DNA of 57,160 bases from Fulvivirga sp. (GTDB lineage Bacteria > Bacteroidota > Bacteroidia > Cytophagales > Cyclobacteriaceae): positions 1-57,160 of the forward strand of contig JANQLQ010000109.1 of the NCBI GenBank assembly GCA_028280565.1, given 5' to 3'. Under the pieces are notes generated by a model, which saw nothing but the letters and a program-made list of their open reading frames with translations, made no database searches and had not been told where the DNA came from. Made by a program: the position numbers and the translations under genes. This document shows, in pieces, positions 28,760 to 37,208 of this stretch (the stretch's first letter is position 1; each line of letters starts with the position of its first letter).

Positions 28760-30835
28760 ATGGATGGAAGTGGTGTAGTTACAGAGATATTCATGCTCTA
28801 TGAGCTTTCTATGGCAATTGGAAACTCATTGGTCTTTGAAGAGAATTGTCATGATTTTCTGAATGCCCTGATGGCAAAAAAGGAACTGGATAATACTTGG
28901 CTCTTTGAAAAAAAAGCCAAGCACTTCCAATTGTCCTATTCCATTCCCCAGGATCACAAGCTGATCGACCTAGGGTTTAATTTTGATAATTTCATCTCCC
29001 CGGCATCCATCGATCGCGGTAAGTATCCCGATGTATTTGACCAATTCGGTTTGCAGGGCGGAGCCTTAGCCATGTTTCCGCTGTCCCATTCGGGATTACT
29101 GGTCCTTTACTCTAAAAAAAGAGAAGTTTTTTCCACCAAAGAACTGAATCAACTGGCCCCATTGGCCAAAAAGTTTGGGATTTCATTAGAAGGCAGCAAG
29201 GTGCATGAGGCTTCAGTGAGCCAAAAAGATGAACTGGATAGGCTATATGGTGAATTATCCGAAACCAATAACCAGTTGATGACTGAAATTTTGATCCGAA
29301 AGGATTCGGAAGAGTCATTAAAATTAGCCAAACAAAAGGCGGAGGATTCATTGGAATTCAAACAGCGCTTTCTCGCCAATATGAGTCATGAGATCAGGAC
29401 CCCCATGAATGGGATTTTGGGGATGTCCAAACTGCTGCAATCGGCCGACCTGGACAAAAAAAATAAAATCAGGCTGGGTTCGATCAGGAGCTCTGCTAAA
29501 AACTTGCTCGTCATTATCAACGATATTCTAGACCTCTCAAAAATAGAGTCCGGTAAATTGGAGTTGGAAGAGATCGGCTTTGACCTAAAGAAAATGCTCG
29601 GTGAAATCATATCGAGTGTAGAGTACCTGGCGGCAGAAAAAGACTTAGTCATTGATGTGGAAGTACCCCCGGAATTAGAGGACCTGGTGATGATCGGGGA
29701 CCCGGTAAGGTTAGGACAAATACTCACCAACCTGGTGAGCAATGGGATCAAGTTCACCCAGGAAGGAAAAGTATCTATATCCTGCAAGTTGATCGATCCT
29801 CAAAGAATAGAGTTCGCCGTCTCAGATACAGGCATTGGAATTCCCGAGGAAAAGTTAAAAACCATATTTAACAGTTTTAGCCAGGCAGATTCGAGCACGA
29901 CACGAAAGTTTGGCGGAACGGGACTTGGATTAACCATCAGCAAACAGTTAGTAGAGCTTCACAAAGGAAAACTACACGTAAACAGCATCGAAGGCATAGG
30001 AACCCGGTTTCATTTTTCTATTCCCTTTCGGCGAGGCAGCATGGAAGACTTACCGGTATCGAAGCATACAACGCCGGGTAAATTAGACGTAAAGGGGCTC
30101 AATATCTTGCTTGTAGAAGATAATAAGATAAACCAAGTCTATGCCATGAGTGTTTTGGAAGAAGAAGGAATGGACCTGGTATTGGCAGAAAATGGTTTGG
30201 AAGCCATAGAGCTGCTAAGGGACAGACATGACTTCGATGTTATCCTAATGGACATACAGATGCCCATTATGGGGGGAGAGGAAGCCACTCAAGTCATAAG
30301 GACCGAGTTAAAGCTTTCTATTCCCATTATTGCCCTTACGGCTAATGCTTTAAATGGAGAGATGGAGAAATACTTGGACTGTGGGATGGATGCATATGTA
30401 TCAAAGCCGTTTGACGATACAGAGCTGGTAAGCGTAATAGCAAGACTCACCGACCGGCAACACAAAGCAAAACCTGCTGCAAAGCAAGACGTTGTTGAAG
30501 AAGAGCGATTGTACAGCCTTTCAAAACTTGAAAGGATATTCAAAGGCAAGCAACCACTTATTGACAATATGATCGATAAGTTCGTAGAGCAGGTGCCTAA
30601 AGACATGAACCTCCTTTTAGAGGCCTCTCGTGACAAAGATTATGCAAGGATAGGATCCATTGCGCATAAGATGAAGTCTTCCCTGGATGTCATGGGAGTA
30701 GAAAAAACCTACCACACCATCCGTTCGCTGGAAAAACATGCTCAAAGCAAAACCAACGTGGAGGAAATCCCCGGTTGGGTAAAAGAAATAGAAACAACGC
30801 TCACCCAATTATTTGAGCAACTGAAAAGGGTGTAG
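28760..30835 (+). CDS. Hybrid histidine kinase with receiver and Hpt domains (NahK-like context)
   Basis: Protein of 691 residues from the ATG at 28760 (an in-frame GTG lies at 28751). No membrane segment, so cytoplasmic. Residues ~10-145 form a GAF-like sensory region (LYELSMAIGNSL, GGALAMFPLSHSGLLVLYS), then a coiled coil, HisKA with FLANMSHEIRTPMNG (phospho-His ~210), HATPase with NLVSNGIKFT, DTGIGIP and GGTGLGLTIS, a receiver with LMDIQMPIMGG (phospho-Asp ~498) and KPF, and a C-terminal Hpt with AHKMKSS (phospho-His ~636). The full His-Asp-His relay could pass phosphate to the separate regulators nearby. It sits 12 bp after the FIST gene, so the FIST protein is its probable controller. 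No transmembrane sensor means the signal is cytoplasmic. Confidence 0.93.
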   Translation: MDGSGVVTEIFMLYELSMAIGNSLVFEENCHDFLNALMAKKELDNTWLFEKKAKHFQLSYSIPQDHKLIDLGFNFDNFISPASIDRGKYPDVFDQFGLQGGALAMFPLSHSGLLVLYSKKREVFSTKELNQLAPLAKKFGISLEGSKVHEASVSQKDELDRLYGELSETNNQLMTEILIRKDSEESLKLAKQKAEDSLEFKQRFLANMSHEIRTPMNGILGMSKLLQSADLDKKNKIRLGSIRSSAKNLLVIINDILDLSKIESGKLELEEIGFDLKKMLGEIISSVEYLAAEKDLVIDVEVPPELEDLVMIGDPVRLGQILTNLVSNGIKFTQEGKVSISCKLIDPQRIEFAVSDTGIGIPEEKLKTIFNSFSQADSSTTRKFGGTGLGLTISKQLVELHKGKLHVNSIEGIGTRFHFSIPFRRGSMEDLPVSKHTTPGKLDVKGLNILLVEDNKINQVYAMSVLEEEGMDLVLAENGLEAIELLRDRHDFDVILMDIQMPIMGGEEATQVIRTELKLSIPIIALTANALNGEMEKYLDCGMDAYVSKPFDDTELVSVIARLTDRQHKAKPAAKQDVVEEERLYSLSKLERIFKGKQPLIDNMIDKFVEQVPKDMNLLLEASRDKDYARIGSIAHKMKSSLDVMGVEKTYHTIRSLEKHAQSKTNVEEIPGWVKEIETTLTQLFEQLKRV

Positions 30836-31266
30836 ATCTTATGCTGACTACCCAACCCCGCATTTCCAAGTATTGAAGATTGCCGTTAAGGCAGAAGAAA
30901 AGATGGATAGATCAACCGAGAGTTTTGGAAATATCAAATCCGCATCAAACCGTAAAGTCAATGACCGGGTAGAGCAGGGCCAGGTTGGTCCCTACTGCCT
31001 TTTCCACTTGCCATGTATACCTCACAACCTTTTTTTACTCTTTCAAATCCTTGACACCTCTCCGCCACAGCACTCACTACCAAAATTTCAAATCGAGAAA
31101 AATTCTCTAGGAAAGAAAATGGAAACTATGTGATGATATTTAAATAATTGATTATCAGTGTTTTAACTAAATGGAACTCCTGTTGTAACTAGATAACTGT
31201 CCATGAAAACATGTGGCATCAAGGGTAAAAGCTCTTGGTTTTTATTGTCAAATAAAAGTAGTAAAG
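30836..31266. other. Intergenic region between the sensor kinase and the EPS-side receiver
   Basis: This 431-bp interval has only an 86-codon frame (30873) with no family character or credible start, which I reject. An imperfect hairpin AGGGCC/GGTCCCT at 30976-30993, followed by CTGCCTTTTCC, may terminate the kinase transcript. A sigma54-like promoter at 31172-31187 would start a new transcript into the EPS locus. Confidence 0.4.
31172..31187 (+). promoter_or_regulatory. Candidate sigma54 (-24/-12) promoter for the EPS locus
   Basis: TGGAAC-N5-TTGTA matches the consensus TGGCAC-N5-TTGCA at all but two positions, with correct spacing; the deviation at the usually invariant -12 C is a weakness. 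It is about 80 bp before the ATG of the single-domain receiver gene. A sigma54 activator gene lies 5 kb upstream, which makes the site plausible. Confidence 0.4.
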
Positions 31267-31704
31267 ATGAAAAAGAAAGAGCCATTAATATTTATAGTAG
31301 AAGATGACGCATTTGTCAATTTGATGATCTCTTCCCACTTATCCGACCTGGGATATTCAAAGGTGGAAGTGTTTGGATCCGGCGAAGAGGCTTTGGTCAA
31401 TAGGTATAAAATGCCTGGCATTGTGGTATGTGATTACCATTTAAGTGGAGACCTTGACGGGTCAGAAGTACTCAAAGAAATCAAAGCCTTTAACCCTGAT
31501 ATACATGTCATCATGCTTTCAGGCCAGGAAAAAATGGACGTAGCCGTTAACTCCCTAAAATATGGCGCTTATGACTATGTAGTAAAAGGAGATGGGGCTA
31601 TAGAAAAAGTAGGAAAACTAGTACAAAAGGCAGACGCCTTCAATTCCGCTTTGAAAAGCAATCGTTGGAAGAGAGTTTTTTCAGCGTTCATGTTCAATTT
31701 TTAA
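31267..31704 (+). CDS. Single-domain response regulator
   Basis: Protein of 145 residues from the ATG at 31267 (a GTG at 31213 is in frame but adds a non-homologous extension). A complete receiver: FIVEDD acidic pair, phospho-Asp in VVCDYHLSG, Ser in LSGQ, Lys in YVVKGD. No output domain follows; the last ~13 residues (NRWKRVFSAFMFNF) are basic and aromatic, perhaps an amphipathic membrane-touching helix. It probably acts by protein interaction or as a phosphate shuttle or sink for the hybrid kinase. It is the first gene after the kinase and 39 bp before the EPS export gene, so a role in EPS control is likely. Confidence 0.85.
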   Translation: MKKKEPLIFIVEDDAFVNLMISSHLSDLGYSKVEVFGSGEEALVNRYKMPGIVVCDYHLSGDLDGSEVLKEIKAFNPDIHVIMLSGQEKMDVAVNSLKYGAYDYVVKGDGAIEKVGKLVQKADAFNSALKSNRWKRVFSAFMFNF

Positions 31705-31743
31705 CGCGAAGCCCTGCTAAGCTAATACTCAAATTTCTGTAGC

Positions 31744-32499
31744 ATGCGTACTAAAAAGTCATTTTTTGCATCTGCCAGGCCTATCATCATCATAAGCGTT
31801 GTATGCCTGTTTTCCAGTTGTGCCACGCAAAACCTTTTTCACCGGGAAAACACAGCTTCTTATGCTTCATTAGATAGCCTGGCACTGCAAGGAAGCGCCC
31901 AGCATACGATCAGGCCAGACGACAAGATCAGTGTAAGCATCTGGAATCATGATGATCTCAGCATAGGGTCCATTTTTGGTATATACAATTCCAATGAAGT
32001 CTATGGTAAATGGGTATTGGTGGACCAGGCGGGCTACATCAGCTTGCCTAAGATAGGAAGGGTCAACGTGAACGGGATGACCGTCACAGCGTGTGAGATC
32101 AAATTAAGAACAGCGTATGCCGAATACATCAGGGAGCCGATCATCGTCGTCAAAGTATTGAACAGGGAAGTAACTGTGCTCGGCGAGGTCAAATCACCCG
32201 GTGTTTTTTTATTGGAAAAGGAAAAAAATACATTGTTTGAGACGATCGGCAGGGCAGGAGGGCTTGATTTTTATGCCAACAAAAAAGAGGTGAAGTTTAT
32301 CAGGAACGAAAAGGAGTACCTACTGGACCTGACTAAAATGGAAGATTTTGAACAAAACAACCTGGTACTCCAGTCCGGTGACATCATTTACATCCCCACA
32401 CGAAAGGGCAAAACACTGGATAAGAAAGCCCCAACCTTGCTCCCTGTCGCAAGTATATTGACAACCGTAGTGGTGATCCTCACCTTCATAAACAATTAA
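31744..32499 (+). CDS. Polysaccharide export lipoprotein (OPX/Wza family)
   Basis: Protein of 251 residues. N-terminal signal with lipobox-like FSSC (Cys ~27). The Poly_export motif follows (IRPDDKISVSIWNHDDLS), then a SLBB-type region (REVTVLGEVKSPGVFLLE, TLFETIGRAGGLDFYANKKEVKFIR) and QSGDIIYIP. A C-terminal hydrophobic segment (ASILTTVVVILTFINN) forms an extra membrane helix. OPX proteins form the periplasmic and outer-membrane channel for EPS. The Wzc-like protein is encoded 7 bp downstream, the usual partner. It lacks the large C-terminal barrel of E. coli Wza, as is normal for short Bacteroidota OPX proteins. Confidence 0.92.
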   Translation: MRTKKSFFASARPIIIISVVCLFSSCATQNLFHRENTASYASLDSLALQGSAQHTIRPDDKISVSIWNHDDLSIGSIFGIYNSNEVYGKWVLVDQAGYISLPKIGRVNVNGMTVTACEIKLRTAYAEYIREPIIVVKVLNREVTVLGEVKSPGVFLLEKEKNTLFETIGRAGGLDFYANKKEVKFIRNEKEYLLDLTKMEDFEQNNLVLQSGDIIYIPTRKGKTLDKKAPTLLPVASILTTVVVILTFINN

Positions 32500-32506
32500 T
32501 CCCGTC

Positions 32507-34816
32507 ATGAATGATTTTCAAAATATAAAGAGACTACTCATTCCTTTATTCCGGGGATCACCTATCGTGGTGGGGTGCTTTCTTTTGGCCCTCGTGTTAG
32601 GGTACAGGTCTGTCCTCTATACCAATCCTGTCTATGAAAGCACGGCAAAAATGAGGCTAGATGATGTAGATAACGGGGTTTCCTCCACCAACTTATTCAA
32701 AGACTTCGATGTCTTTGCGCATACGAATAAGATCGCGGCAGAAGTAGAGGTCCTAAAATCCCGGTTATTGACCGAAAAGACATTGGAACAACTGGATTTT
32801 GGCATCAGTTACTATAGGATTGGTAAGATCCGAACGACAGAGCTGTATCACAATTCCCCGTTTTGGGTACAATTTCACAGTGATTCAACGGCCTTAGCGG
32901 ATCGAGATATACGACTGGAGATCATTTCAGATCAATCTTTCAAAGTATTCCAGTCCATGAGCGAGGATTCTGAATTTATAACCGGAGACTTTGGACAGAA
33001 AATAACCTTCAAAGGTGTCCGGCTGAGCATTGTTAAAAACGAAACATTGATCCAAAACAAACCGGGTTTACACTTGGTGGACCAATATGCGTTTCGGCTC
33101 AACTCCATGCAACACATGGTAAGTAAGATGGTAGGAGGGAACCTGGACGTCGTTGCCATTGATAAGGACGTAGCGGTGTTACGGATTTCATTTAAAAGTG
33201 AAGTGCCGGAAAAGTCCGCTCTTTTTGTCAATACGTTAGCCAAGACTTACATTAATGATTACATCGCTCACAAAACCGAGGTGGCGAAAAAAACAGTCCA
33301 ATTCATCGACGATCAATTATCCCAACGATCGCGTGAGCTTCAAAATTCGGAGCGTAATATAGAACAGTACAGGAATGATGAGGGGATCATCAATACTCGG
33401 CAAGAGACAGAAACAGACCTAAGAAAAATAGCCCAGTTAAAGATCCAGCTTGCCAATATGGAAATGAACGTCAGCGCGCTGGATTCTCTATACGAATACA
33501 TCGAAAACGGACAGGAAAACTTTTTGGAGCTAGCTCCCAATTTTGAAGCGTTTACCGATTTGCTTTCCACCGAGATCATCAAGAAGATAAAAGCTTACCA
33601 GGCGGAGAAAAAAGACCTGCTATTGAAGTATACCGAGAAGGAAGAGAAGGTGCAAGTCGTGGACAGAAAGATTGAAGACCTTACCTCTTACCTAAGGGAA
33701 AGCATCAGGAACACGCGTAACAATCTTCATATCAAGAAGGAAAAGATTGCAGGAGCGATCAAAAAAGCAGAAGAAGCTTTCGAGGGCTTACCGACCAAAG
33801 AAAAGAAAATGGTGGTCCTTCAACGAGACTTTAGTCTCAACGAGTCTATTTACAACTTCCTAATGCAGAAGAGAACGGAAGCCGCTATCGCCCAGGCGGC
33901 AAGGATGGCCTTTCATCGATTGATCCAGCAAGCCGAAGTACCTAAACGCCCTATCTCCCCTAAGAAAACACTGATCATGATCGTTTGTGGCATGACCGGA
34001 CTTATTATTGGTATAGCATTTATCTATACCCGGGAGTTTATAGGCAGTAAAGTACGGAACCGCTCCGAAATAGAGAAGATTGTTAGCCAGCCGGTAATAG
34101 GTGTGATAAGAAAAAAGAGTAAGGACCCACAAACAAACCAAGAGGAGTTCCAGTCCTTGGCTACCCAAATGATGATCCAGGACCAGCTGGGAAAAAATCA
34201 AAAACTGCTTGTCAGCTCGACGCTCTCGGGAGAAGGAAAAACGGAGATCGTGAAAAATATGGGTGCCGCATTTGCCAGTTTGGGATGGAAGGTCCTATTG
34301 GTAGACCTGAACCTTAGAAAGCCAGGACTGGATAACCCGTCCGAAGGGATATCAGACGTTATCCTGCAAGGGAAAAATCCGGGAGAGTGTATCACGCGCA
34401 TGGAAGAAAACCTGGATTGCTTGGGAGCAGGAACTAAGCGCGCTTTTCCATTACAGGTCATTAGCTCTCCTCACCTGGAGACTACCCTTAACCAGCTATC
34501 TACAGAATATGACTTGGTCATTATGGACTCTCCCGCTACGGCAATGAACCTGGATGCGATCAAGCTGATGAAATTAGCAGACCATATACACTTCGTAGCC
34601 AGGGCACATTTTACCAAATCCTATTACCTGCCTCAAGCCGATATGCTGGCGCTGGAATATGGCTTCAGCCACATCAAAATACTCCTGAACGGCGTACATC
34701 GGGCCACCAATTATAATGGAAATTTTACCGGCAGCCGATTTGATTATGGTACGCTAGGTCAAAGTACCAGGCAAAAAATAATGCACTATTTCAAAACTTA
34801 CGTTGGCGGATCATGA
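32507..34816 (+). CDS. Wzc-like polysaccharide co-polymerase with degenerate BY-kinase domain
   Basis: Protein of 769 residues. Wzz domain between two membrane helices (about 18-38 and 486-505) with a long periplasmic coiled coil (about 240-450). A cytoplasmic tyrosine-kinase-like domain follows: Walker A with GEGKT at about 574-578, Walker A' VDLNLRKP at about 599, and Walker B VIMDSPAT at about 670. In active BY-kinases A' reads D-x-D-x-R; here the second Asp is Asn. The C-terminal tyrosine cluster is also sparse (NYNGNF, FDYG, HYFKTY), so autophosphorylation may be weak or absent. It would set chain length and link polymerisation to the OPX channel. The next gene overlaps by 4 bp. Confidence 0.9.
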   Translation: MNDFQNIKRLLIPLFRGSPIVVGCFLLALVLGYRSVLYTNPVYESTAKMRLDDVDNGVSSTNLFKDFDVFAHTNKIAAEVEVLKSRLLTEKTLEQLDFGISYYRIGKIRTTELYHNSPFWVQFHSDSTALADRDIRLEIISDQSFKVFQSMSEDSEFITGDFGQKITFKGVRLSIVKNETLIQNKPGLHLVDQYAFRLNSMQHMVSKMVGGNLDVVAIDKDVAVLRISFKSEVPEKSALFVNTLAKTYINDYIAHKTEVAKKTVQFIDDQLSQRSRELQNSERNIEQYRNDEGIINTRQETETDLRKIAQLKIQLANMEMNVSALDSLYEYIENGQENFLELAPNFEAFTDLLSTEIIKKIKAYQAEKKDLLLKYTEKEEKVQVVDRKIEDLTSYLRESIRNTRNNLHIKKEKIAGAIKKAEEAFEGLPTKEKKMVVLQRDFSLNESIYNFLMQKRTEAAIAQAARMAFHRLIQQAEVPKRPISPKKTLIMIVCGMTGLIIGIAFIYTREFIGSKVRNRSEIEKIVSQPVIGVIRKKSKDPQTNQEEFQSLATQMMIQDQLGKNQKLLVSSTLSGEGKTEIVKNMGAAFASLGWKVLLVDLNLRKPGLDNPSEGISDVILQGKNPGECITRMEENLDCLGAGTKRAFPLQVISSPHLETTLNQLSTEYDLVIMDSPATAMNLDAIKLMKLADHIHFVARAHFTKSYYLPQADMLALEYGFSHIKILLNGVHRATNYNGNFTGSRFDYGTLGQSTRQKIMHYFKTYVGGS

Positions 34817-36057
34817 GAAGTAGAATATCAGCATACAAACGCTATATACCACTACTGGACCAAGGGCTGGTGAGTGGAGGGAACTTCCTCGTTGGGGTTT
34901 TGCTTACCCGGAGCCTGGGACTGGATTTTTACGGGGAGTTCACACTAGCCTGGTTAATTGTTCTATTTGCCGCCAGTGTCCAGCAAGCCGCCATACTTAA
35001 TCCCTTGTACACGTTCGCTCCTGCCATGAAAGGTGAGGATAAGAAAGACTACCTAGGAGATCTAACGGGCTTCCAGTGGATGTTTGCGGCATTTGCAGCA
35101 GTTGCTTGTTATATCATCCTTCGCCTCAATGCTTGGTTAGTCCCTTCATGGGAGCTAACTTCATCTTCTTTGTGGCTTCCATTCACGCTTTTCACTTTCC
35201 TGGTACATGACTTTTTCAGGAAGCTAAATTATGCGAAAGATAAAGTATTAAAGTCCTTTTTAATGGACATCATGACCTATAGCGTGCAGGTCGTTTGCCT
35301 TTTGATCGTAAGTCACCGGGGAACCCTCGATTTAAGAACTGCACTGATCATCTTGGGCGTAAGCTTTTCTGTTTCCATTCTCTTTTCATGGAGAGAACTA
35401 ACCAGGGCGTTACTTTCCGGGAGAAAGTGGTCATCGATCATAAGCAAGCACTGGGATTTTTCCAAGTGGCTGGTGGGAACTGCGCTCCTGCAATGGTTCT
35501 CGGGCAATATTTTTATCCTAGTCGCAGCAGCCCTTCTTTCCCCCTTAGCCGTAGGCGCCATTCGGATTATACAAAATATTATGGGACTACTGCATGTGTT
35601 GTTCCTGGCTTTTGAAAACATTGTCCCACTTCGTGCCTCCAAAATATTCCACGAAGATGGCCTTCGATCCCTTGGAATATACCTCGGGAAAATGCTCGTG
35701 AAAGGCGGGCTAGGTACCCTAGCGATAGGAGGGACGGTCGCCTTATTTGGAAAGGAGATCATGGACCTGCTGTATGAAGGTCAACACATAGAGTTTGCCT
35801 ACCTGCTCTACGGTTTTGCCGGGCTGTATGTATTAGTGTTTACGGGTACCATTATCCGGTTTGCCATTAGGACGCTGGAACAGACCCGATTGATTTTTAT
35901 CTCCTATATCATCAGCGCGCTGGCCAGTATGCTGCTGGCCAAACCCATGATCGCTCATTTTGGGATCAATGGGGTTATCATAGGATTGGTGCTCAGCCAA
36001 CTCATCATACAAGCTTATTTCATCTATTCACTAAGAACGTATTGGAAAAAAATATGA
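34813..36057 (+). CDS. Polysaccharide flippase (Wzx/MOP-type)
   Basis: Protein of 414 residues with about twelve hydrophobic helices through the whole length and no soluble domain, matching the oligosaccharide flippase (MATE/MOP) fold. The start has the usual L-x-x-G-L-V-S-G-G-N-F-L-x-G-x-L-L-T-R pattern and an early Y-G-E-F motif. It would move polyprenyl-linked repeat units across the inner membrane. It is translationally coupled on both sides: its ATG overlaps the Wzc-like stop (ATGA) and its stop overlaps the glycosyltransferase ATG (ATGA). Confidence 0.85.
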   Translation: MRSRISAYKRYIPLLDQGLVSGGNFLVGVLLTRSLGLDFYGEFTLAWLIVLFAASVQQAAILNPLYTFAPAMKGEDKKDYLGDLTGFQWMFAAFAAVACYIILRLNAWLVPSWELTSSSLWLPFTLFTFLVHDFFRKLNYAKDKVLKSFLMDIMTYSVQVVCLLIVSHRGTLDLRTALIILGVSFSVSILFSWRELTRALLSGRKWSSIISKHWDFSKWLVGTALLQWFSGNIFILVAAALLSPLAVGAIRIIQNIMGLLHVLFLAFENIVPLRASKIFHEDGLRSLGIYLGKMLVKGGLGTLAIGGTVALFGKEIMDLLYEGQHIEFAYLLYGFAGLYVLVFTGTIIRFAIRTLEQTRLIFISYIISALASMLLAKPMIAHFGINGVIIGLVLSQLIIQAYFIYSLRTYWKKI

Positions 36058-37208
36058 AGATTATCCATATCATACTGGGAAAAGCGAACCCTGATCGTAT
36101 GAACGGGGTCAATAAAGTGGTCAATAGCCTGGCTACCGCCCAGGCGCATCTCAACTACCAGGCAGAAGTTTGGGGGATCACGTATTCCTTGGAAAAGAAT
36201 TACCCTGGGAGAAACTACACCACTCGCCTGTTCCGGGCCCATAAAAACAAATGGAGGCTGGATCATAAATTGATCGAGGCCATTCAAAACGTTAAAGAGG
36301 GCGTTTTTCATATTCATGGCGGCTTTATACCAGAGTTTTTCCATGTGGCACGTTACCTGGAGACTTTCGGGAAAGCCTTCATCTATACTCCTCATGGCGC
36401 CTACAATGCTAAAGCCATGATGAGGAACAAATGGATCAAAAAAGTCTACTTCCAGTTGTTCGAAAAGTACATCAGTTCACACTCCTACGCCGTGCATAGC
36501 ATTGGTCTTAGTGAAGAATTGAATACACAAAAACTAGTTCCCGGTGCAAAAACGGTCTTGATCCCTAACGGACAGCATACACAAGACTTGATCTTTGAAG
36601 CGAGCGTTCTTAAGAAAAACAGTACGCCCGTTTTTGGTTTCATCGGGAGAATAGACATTGAAACCAAAGGATTAGACTTATTACTCGAAGCTTTTGCGAT
36701 TTTTTTGAGTAAAAACCAACGAAAAGGTGAACTCTGGATCATAGGAGGAGGGGGTGAGGTGGATAAGCTCAAACAAATGGCGCGGAAACTGGAAATTATG
36801 CCTAGCGTAGTTTTCTGGGACCAACAATTTGGCCAAAGCAAACTCAATATCATGTCACAAGCGGATGCCTTCTTTCAGCCTTCAAGAAATGAAGGCCTAC
36901 CCGGTTCGGTGCTGGAGGCATGCGGCCTAGGCGTGCCCTGTGTAGTAAGCAAAGAAAGTAATATGGCAGGATACATCCAACAGCACCAGGCCGGGATAGG
37001 AATGGAATGCAATGATGTGCAACATATTTCAAATGCCATGAGGGTCATTAGGGACAAAGTAGAAGACCAATCTATTTTACAGTGGAAACGTAATGCGGTG
37101 AAAATGGTAGAATCAGAATTTGATTGGGAGCACATTTCCCGGTCATTGATGGAAGTCTATCAATCCGCGGTTGATCGTACATACTCCCACGTATCCAGTA
37201 TCACTTGA
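36054..37208 (+). CDS. Glycosyltransferase family 4
   Basis: Protein of 384 residues with GT-B fold. I use the ATG at 36054, which overlaps the flippase stop; an in-frame TTG at 36042 is less likely. The N-domain begins MKIIHIILGKANPDRMNGV with a G-V-x-K motif. The C-domain has FGFIGRIDIETKGLDLLLEAF and the catalytic E-x-x-x-x-x-x-x-E region SRNEGLPGSVLEACGLG. Cytoplasmic enzyme adding one sugar from a nucleotide donor to the lipid-linked EPS repeat; sugar and linkage cannot be read from sequence. Confidence 0.9.
   Translation: MKIIHIILGKANPDRMNGVNKVVNSLATAQAHLNYQAEVWGITYSLEKNYPGRNYTTRLFRAHKNKWRLDHKLIEAIQNVKEGVFHIHGGFIPEFFHVARYLETFGKAFIYTPHGAYNAKAMMRNKWIKKVYFQLFEKYISSHSYAVHSIGLSEELNTQKLVPGAKTVLIPNGQHTQDLIFEASVLKKNSTPVFGFIGRIDIETKGLDLLLEAFAIFLSKNQRKGELWIIGGGGEVDKLKQMARKLEIMPSVVFWDQQFGQSKLNIMSQADAFFQPSRNEGLPGSVLEACGLGVPCVVSKESNMAGYIQQHQAGIGMECNDVQHISNAMRVIRDKVEDQSILQWKRNAVKMVESEFDWEHISRSLMEVYQSAVDRTYSHVSSIT

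Noticed and set aside
30873-31133. 86-codon frame between kinase and receiver genes
   Set aside because: It has no recognisable domain, atypical composition and a location across a probable terminator.
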